This document shows positions 60,227-64,000 of a stretch of 64,000 nucleotides of DNA, one piece after another. This stretch comes from Oscillospiraceae bacterium (GTDB lineage Bacteria; Bacillota; Clostridia; Oscillospirales; Ruminococcaceae): positions 62,001 to 126,000 of the forward strand of contig SVMX01000006.1 in the NCBI GenBank assembly GCA_015067175.1, read 5' to 3'. Position 1 is the first letter of the stretch; each line of letters opens with the position of its first letter. The notes beneath the pieces are model-generated. The model made no database searches. It saw only the letters and a program-made list of their open reading frames with translations, and had not been told where the DNA came from. A program made the position numbers and the translations under genes.

Positions 60227-61033
60227 TCACATTCTGTTAGCTTTAAAATATGTACACTTGGCTTCACCCTCGAAAAGCTCATAAAGCTTCTTAGGATCAT
60301 CGCCATTAATTATTATAGTGTCAATCCCTGCTTCGGTAGCGATCTTTGCAGCTTCTATCTTGGTGAGCATACCGCCCGTGCCAAGATTGCTGCCCGCACC
60401 CTGAGCTACAGAGATTATCTCAGGCGTGATCGCATCAACTTCGCTGATAAGCTTTGATTCGGGAAGCTTCGGATCACCGTCATAAAGACCGTCAACATCA
60501 GTAAGCATGATGAGCAGATCAGCTTCGCACAGTGATGCAACGATAGCCGAAAGAGTATCGTTCTCATCGAAATCAAGCTGCTTTATGGAAACGGCGTCGT
60601 TTGCGTTTATTATCGGGATAACACCCATCTCGAAAAGCTTTGTAAACGTATTGACAACGTTGAACTTACGCTCAGAGTTTGAAATCACATCACGGGTGAG
60701 CAAAATCTGCGCTACCTTATGATTGAATTTACCGAAGTTTTCGCTGTAAAAAGTCATAAGCTCAGACTGACCGATAGCGGCACAAGCCTGTTTTGACGGC
60801 ATATCTGTCGGCTTTTTGGGAAGTCCCGCTCTCGCAGCGCCAACTCCTTGTGCGCCTGAAGTGACGAACACGACCTCCTTGCCCGAATTTTTGAGATCGG
60901 ACATAACTTCGATAAGCTCATAGCACTTTCTTATATTAAGATGTCCTGTGGGATAAGCAAGGGTTGAGCTTCCCACTTTTATAACTATTCGCTTTTTATC
61001 TGCAAAACAAGGCAAGATAATTCCTCTTTTCAT
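60227..61033 (-). CDS. proB: Glutamate 5-kinase ProB (short form without PUA domain)
   Basis: A 268-aa amino-acid kinase that phosphorylates glutamate at the start of proline synthesis. It shows IVIKVGSSTLAYP (about 16-28), the FVTSGAQGVGAARAGL loop (about 57-72), FNENDAVSIKQLDF-type INANDAVSIKQLDFDEND (about 144-161), and LTDVDGLYDGDP near 180. The C-terminal PUA domain of the 367-aa enzymes is absent, as in many clostridia; the proline feedback site lies in the kinase domain. Confidence 0.95.
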   Translation of the reverse strand: MKRGIILPCFADKKRIVIKVGSSTLAYPTGHLNIRKCYELIEVMSDLKNSGKEVVFVTSGAQGVGAARAGLPKKPTDMPSKQACAAIGQSELMTFYSENFGKFNHKVAQILLTRDVISNSERKFNVVNTFTKLFEMGVIPIINANDAVSIKQLDFDENDTLSAIVASLCEADLLIMLTDVDGLYDGDPKLPESKLISEVDAITPEIISVAQGAGSNLGTGGMLTKIEAAKIATEAGIDTIIINGDDPKKLYELFEGEAKCTYFKANRM

Positions 61034-61063
61034 ATATGATCTGCGTATAAACGTACATTTTAT

Positions 61064-61092
61064 ATTATATCAAATTCACTCAAAAAAAGCAA
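61064..61092 (-). promoter_or_regulatory. sigma-A promoter of proBA
   Basis: On the minus strand TTGCTT (61087-61092), 17-base spacer, TATAAT (61064-61069), about 30 bases before proB. Confidence 0.75.
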
Positions 61093-61183
61093 TAGAATTT
61101 GAATAATATCACATAATTTTTACTTCACATGGTTTTTTCAACAAAAAACAGCCGTGATTTTATGCGAATTATATAAAAACCTA

Positions 61184-61212
61184 TTGATTTTTTAGTGATG
61201 TTATGATATAAT
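61184..61212 (+). promoter_or_regulatory. sigma-A promoter of the 61272 gene and acpS
   Basis: TTGATT (61184-61189), 17-base spacer, TATAAT (61207-61212). Confidence 0.8.
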
Positions 61213-61271
61213 AGTTAAAAATAATAAAGTTTTTTATGTGTTTTTTGCATAAAAATGTAAGGAGTTACAAA

Positions 61272-61790
61272 ATGGATACCTTTTCCGAACAGATCGTCAC
61301 CCGCCAGTCAAACGGAAGCGATCTTGCCAAAAAAATATTGATCTCAGCGGCGGCAATACTGATTGCCTCTTTTCTTATGTATATGTCCATTGTATATGGT
61401 TTTCTGGTGCTCGTAGTTCCTGCTGTCGGCGTTCTGTATGGCGGTGTGTGGCTGCTTGGCAGCTTCAGCGTTGAGTATGAATACATCATTACAAACGAAG
61501 AGTTGGACGTTGATAAGATAATCGGCAGAAGGAAGCGCAAAAGAATGATAACGCTCGACTTAAGATCTGCTGAGGATTTCGCCCCTTATACTTCCGACAC
61601 CTCAATACAGGTCGACGCAACAGTTCATGCTACGACAGGTCTTGAAAAGGACGCACATTATTTACTGGTGCAGCATAACTCTTACGGAAAGGTAATGTTG
61701 ATATTCAATCCCAACCAAAAAACAAGGGAGGCAATTATGCAGGAGATTCCGAACGCGCTCCGCATAAAATTAACACACGATGCCAAGTAA
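61272..61790 (+). CDS. Small membrane protein (DUF6106-like)
   Basis: A 172-aa protein with two adjacent transmembrane helices (about residues 20-40 and 44-65) followed by a cytosolic beta-rich domain that begins VEYEYIITNEELDVDKIIGRRKRKRM, a pattern like bacterial PH-type or DUF6106 proteins. GTAAGGAG lies before the ATG at 61272; a longer frame has no support. The function is unknown. Its stop lies 11 bases inside the acpS frame, so both are likely coupled. Confidence 0.68.
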   Translation: MDTFSEQIVTRQSNGSDLAKKILISAAAILIASFLMYMSIVYGFLVLVVPAVGVLYGGVWLLGSFSVEYEYIITNEELDVDKIIGRRKRKRMITLDLRSAEDFAPYTSDTSIQVDATVHATTGLEKDAHYLLVQHNSYGKVMLIFNPNQKTREAIMQEIPNALRIKLTHDAK

Positions 61791-62172
61791 TAATATTTTT
61801 ATCAGAGTAGGTACTTCGATAGTTGAGATCGATCGAATCAGAAGAATAGCAAGAAACCCTAAGTTCCTGTCTAAATATTTTTCGGCTGACGAGATACGCT
61901 ACATAGTAAATCACAACCTTTCCCCTTCTCTGCTTGCCGAAAACTACTGCGCAAAGGCAGCTTTTGCAAAGGCTATAGGCACAGGCACCCGTGTTGTACC
62001 GCCGTGTGATGTTACGGTTTTGCGTGACCGTCTGGATTCGCCGTTTATCATCACTTTGGGTCGCGCGAAGATGCTTGCCGAGCGTGAAAACTATGTTTTC
62101 AACCTTTCTGTTTCGCACTGTAAGAAATATGCGACAGCAACAGTTATAGTCAATAAAAACGGTAAGAAATAA
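61780..62172 (+). CDS. acpS: Holo-ACP synthase (AcpS) homologue with altered metal site
   Basis: A 130-aa protein of the AcpS phosphopantetheinyl transferase family. The pattern VGTSIVEIDRI (residues 10-20), then CAKAAFAKAIGTG (57-69) and SVSHCKKYATATVIV near the end aligns with the family. However, the two acidic magnesium ligands of typical AcpS (Asp in G-x-D-I-x-E-I and Glu in A-K-E-A) are Ser13 and Ala60 here. Activity is therefore doubtful. It has no clear ribosome-binding site and overlaps the preceding gene by 11 bases. Confidence 0.8.
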   Translation: MPSNNIFIRVGTSIVEIDRIRRIARNPKFLSKYFSADEIRYIVNHNLSPSLLAENYCAKAAFAKAIGTGTRVVPPCDVTVLRDRLDSPFIITLGRAKMLAERENYVFNLSVSHCKKYATATVIVNKNGKK

Positions 62173-62178
62173 TCAACT

Positions 62179-62217
62179 CACTGTGCAGCAAATACATATC
62201 TGCACAGTGATTTTTTT
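62179..62217 (+). terminator. Terminator after acpS
   Basis: CACTGTGCAG (62179-62188) pairs with CTGCACAGTG (62200-62209), followed by seven Ts. Confidence 0.9.
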
Positions 62218-62234
62218 GCAAAGGAAGTTTTTAT

Positions 62235-64000
62235 ATGAAACGTATTGTAATAGGAATGCTTGCTCACGTCGATTCGGGAAAAACTACATTGTCAGAGGCT
62301 TTGCTGTTTAAATCAGGCAGCACGCGCAAGCTAGGTCGTGTTGACCACGGCGACGCTTTTCTCGACACTGATAGCATGGAGCGCAACCGCGGAATTACGA
62401 TATTTTCTAAGCAAGCTGTCATCAACTATGCTGACAGCGAGCTTGTGCTTCTCGATACCCCGGGTCATATAGATTTCTCGGCTGAAATGGAAAGAACGCT
62501 GCAGGTGCTTGATTATGCGGTTCTTGTCATAAGCGGCACTGACGGCGTACAAAGCCACACCGAAACACTTTGGCAGCTGCTGATACGTTATAATATCCCT
62601 ACCTTCATTTTCATAAACAAAATGGATATCTCTTTTCTCGCAAAGGAATCACTGATGAAAGAGCTGAAAAAGCGTCTGTCCTCTGGGTGCGTATGCTTTG
62701 ACGGTAGCTCTGAATTCGGTGATATTTCCGAAGAGCTTGCCGAGTGCAGCGAGGATATGATGAATTCATACCTCGACAGCGGCGAAATAAGAGATGAAGA
62801 TATTGTAAAAGCGATAAAAGATCGCAAGGTTTTTCCGTGCTGCTTTGGCTCGGCGTTAAAGCTGCAGGGTATCGACAGCCTGTTGAATATAATTGACAAG
62901 TACGCGGTCGCTCCCATATATCCCGAAAGCTTCGGTGCTAAGATATTCAAAATAACCCGTGACGAACAAGGCGGACGTTTGACTCATTTGAAAATAACAG
63001 GCGGAAGCTTGAAAGTTAGAAGTGTGATAAGCGGCGCTGATTGGCAGGAGAAGATAAATCAGATAAGAGTGTATTCAGGCGAAAAGTTTACTGCTTTTGA
63101 CGAGCTTCCTGCGGGCTGTATATGTGCAGTTACGGGATTGAGCAAGACCTATGCGGGAGAGGGCCTCGGAAATGACAGCAACACCTCTGCCCCGCTGCTT
63201 GAGCCTGTTCTCACCTACAAGCTGCTGCTTCCTCCTAAAGCCGACCCACAAAAAGTGCTGCCTCAGATGCGTATTCTTGAGGAGCAAGATCCTCAGCTTC
63301 ATGTTGTATGGAACGAGCAGCACCGTGAGATAAGCGTTCAGCTCATGGGCGAGATACAGCTTGAGATACTGAAAACAATGATATCTGAGCGCTTCGGGCT
63401 TGATGTTGACTTTGACCGCGGAAGTATAAGCTACAAGGAAACGATCGCTGCTCCCGTTCTTGGAATGGGCCATTACGAGCCGCTTCGCCATTATGCCGAG
63501 GTGCAGCTTTTAATGGAGCCTGCCGAAAGAGGCACAGGACTTCAATTCGGCGTAGAGCTTCAGCGTGACAGTCTTGATATTAACTGGCAAAGGCTCGTTC
63601 TTACCCATCTTGAGGAGAAAACTCATATCGGTGCGCTTACAGGCTCGCCGATAACAGATATGAAGATAACGCTTGTAGCAGGAAAAGCACATCTAAAGCA
63701 CACAGAGGGTGGAGATTTCAGACAGGCTACCTACCGCGCTGTGCGGCAAGGATTACGTTCCGCAGCTCCGATACTGCTGGAGCCTTGGTATGATTTCAAG
63801 CTAGATATTCCCTCAGACTGCGTGGGAAGAGCACTGACAGACCTGCAGCGCATGGAAAGCAAGGATATTGCTCAGATAACAACTGAAACAGGAGTAACAA
63901 TAACAGGCAGTGCGCCTGTTTCGGAAATGCGTGACTATCAGACTGAGCTTATGAATTACACACGCGGAAAAGGACGCATTTCATGTATTGCAAAGGGATT
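62235..64000 (+). CDS. TetM/EF-G-like translational GTPase, 3' end cut by window edge
   Basis: At least 588 codons, open to the window edge. G motifs: GMLAHVDSGKTTLSEAL (G1), RGITIF (G2), LDTPGHIDFSAEM (G3) and FINKMDIS (G4), then domains II-IV like those of ribosomal protection proteins (TetM/TetO/TetW) and EF-G. The start at 62235 follows AAAGGAAG. It is in an ordinary chromosomal setting after acpS, with no mobile-element signs or Tet leader peptide, so it may be a housekeeping paralogue; tetracycline protection cannot be claimed from this sequence. Confidence 0.82.
   Translation, partial: MKRIVIGMLAHVDSGKTTLSEALLFKSGSTRKLGRVDHGDAFLDTDSMERNRGITIFSKQAVINYADSELVLLDTPGHIDFSAEMERTLQVLDYAVLVISGTDGVQSHTETLWQLLIRYNIPTFIFINKMDISFLAKESLMKELKKRLSSGCVCFDGSSEFGDISEELAECSEDMMNSYLDSGEIRDEDIVKAIKDRKVFPCCFGSALKLQGIDSLLNIIDKYAVAPIYPESFGAKIFKITRDEQGGRLTHLKITGGSLKVRSVISGADWQEKINQIRVYSGEKFTAFDELPAGCICAVTGLSKTYAGEGLGNDSNTSAPLLEPVLTYKLLLPPKADPQKVLPQMRILEEQDPQLHVVWNEQHREISVQLMGEIQLEILKTMISERFGLDVDFDRGSISYKETIAAPVLGMGHYEPLRHYAEVQLLMEPAERGTGLQFGVELQRDSLDINWQRLVLTHLEEKTHIGALTGSPITDMKITLVAGKAHLKHTEGGDFRQATYRAVRQGLRSAAPILLEPWYDFKLDIPSDCVGRALTDLQRMESKDIAQITTETGVTITGSAPVSEMRDYQTELMNYTRGKGRISCIAKG

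Noticed and set aside
62235-64000. Acquired tetracycline-resistance gene
   Set aside because: Context is chromosomal, there is no regulatory leader peptide or mobile flank, and family similarity alone cannot separate resistance from paralogues.

Overview
The window looks like a chromosome segment of a spore-forming, low-to-moderate-GC Firmicute, most likely a gut clostridium of the Ruminococcaceae/Oscillospiraceae type. The basis is a set of sporulation genes (cotJABC, a SpoVB/YabM-type flippase next to mazG, yunB, spoIIGA-sigE, sigG), sigma-A promoters with 17-bp spacers, strong AGGAGG ribosome-binding sites and TTG starts. No tRNA, rRNA, CRISPR array or insertion sequence was recognised.

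Left chromosomal arm (1-15.9 kb): the 5' part of mazG and a SpoVB-family flippase; the spore-coat operon cotJA-cotJB-cotJC; a leftward aroB-aroA-aroC-DUF4364 operon of the shikimate pathway; a divergent leuC-leuD-leuB-HIT operon for leucine synthesis; glyA; a Prs-like PRPP synthetase followed by rarA; and a convergent S1-domain RNA-binding protein.

Prophage (16,129-28,608; 12,480 bp): an integrated filamentous phage (inovirus) in a Gram-positive host. It carries a rolling-circle Rep_trans initiator, a candidate ssDNA-binding protein, a 66-aa major coat protein, a second coat protein fused behind a secreted domain, a 513-aa pIII-like tip protein, a run of tiny one-helix membrane proteins, and a Zot/pI assembly ATPase. 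It has no secretin, as expected for a one-membrane cell. A leftward accessory block carries a SprT-like metalloprotease, a coiled-coil protein and XRE control. A ribbon-helix-helix regulator sits beside a palindromic operator array, and a ~600-bp non-coding region full of hairpins is the likely replication/packaging origin. The element is flanked by a 75-bp direct repeat that ends exactly at the edge of the 6-bp centre of an 11-6-11 dif-like site. That site lies in the leader of a Xer-type recombinase gene (28,635-29,684). The simplest reading is that the phage uses the host Xer/dif system and that its right end re-supplies the xer promoter after integration.

Right chromosomal arm (29.7-64 kb): ligA, yunB, M18 aminopeptidase, lytic transglycosylase, coaE, tsaC/sua5, prfA and DUF951 leftward; an MprF/YbhN-type membrane protein, prfC, spoIIGA and sigE rightward; sigG convergent with sigE and read from a leader whose hairpin covers its Shine-Dalgarno; a DUF368 transporter; a P-type ATPase homologue that has lost its catalytic aspartate and other motifs; a heterodimeric ABC exporter; an ABC-F protein; an acetyltransferase; a lipoprotein; pheS-pheT; proB-proA; a small membrane protein with an AcpS homologue lacking both acidic metal ligands; and the start of a TetM/EF-G-like GTPase cut by the window edge.

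The main candidates for new biology are the Xer/dif-integrated Gram-positive inovirus with its RNA and DNA control elements (twin GCAAA-loop hairpins, six 18-bp module-boundary repeats, two operator arrays), the pseudo-P-type ATPase, and the metal-site-less AcpS.
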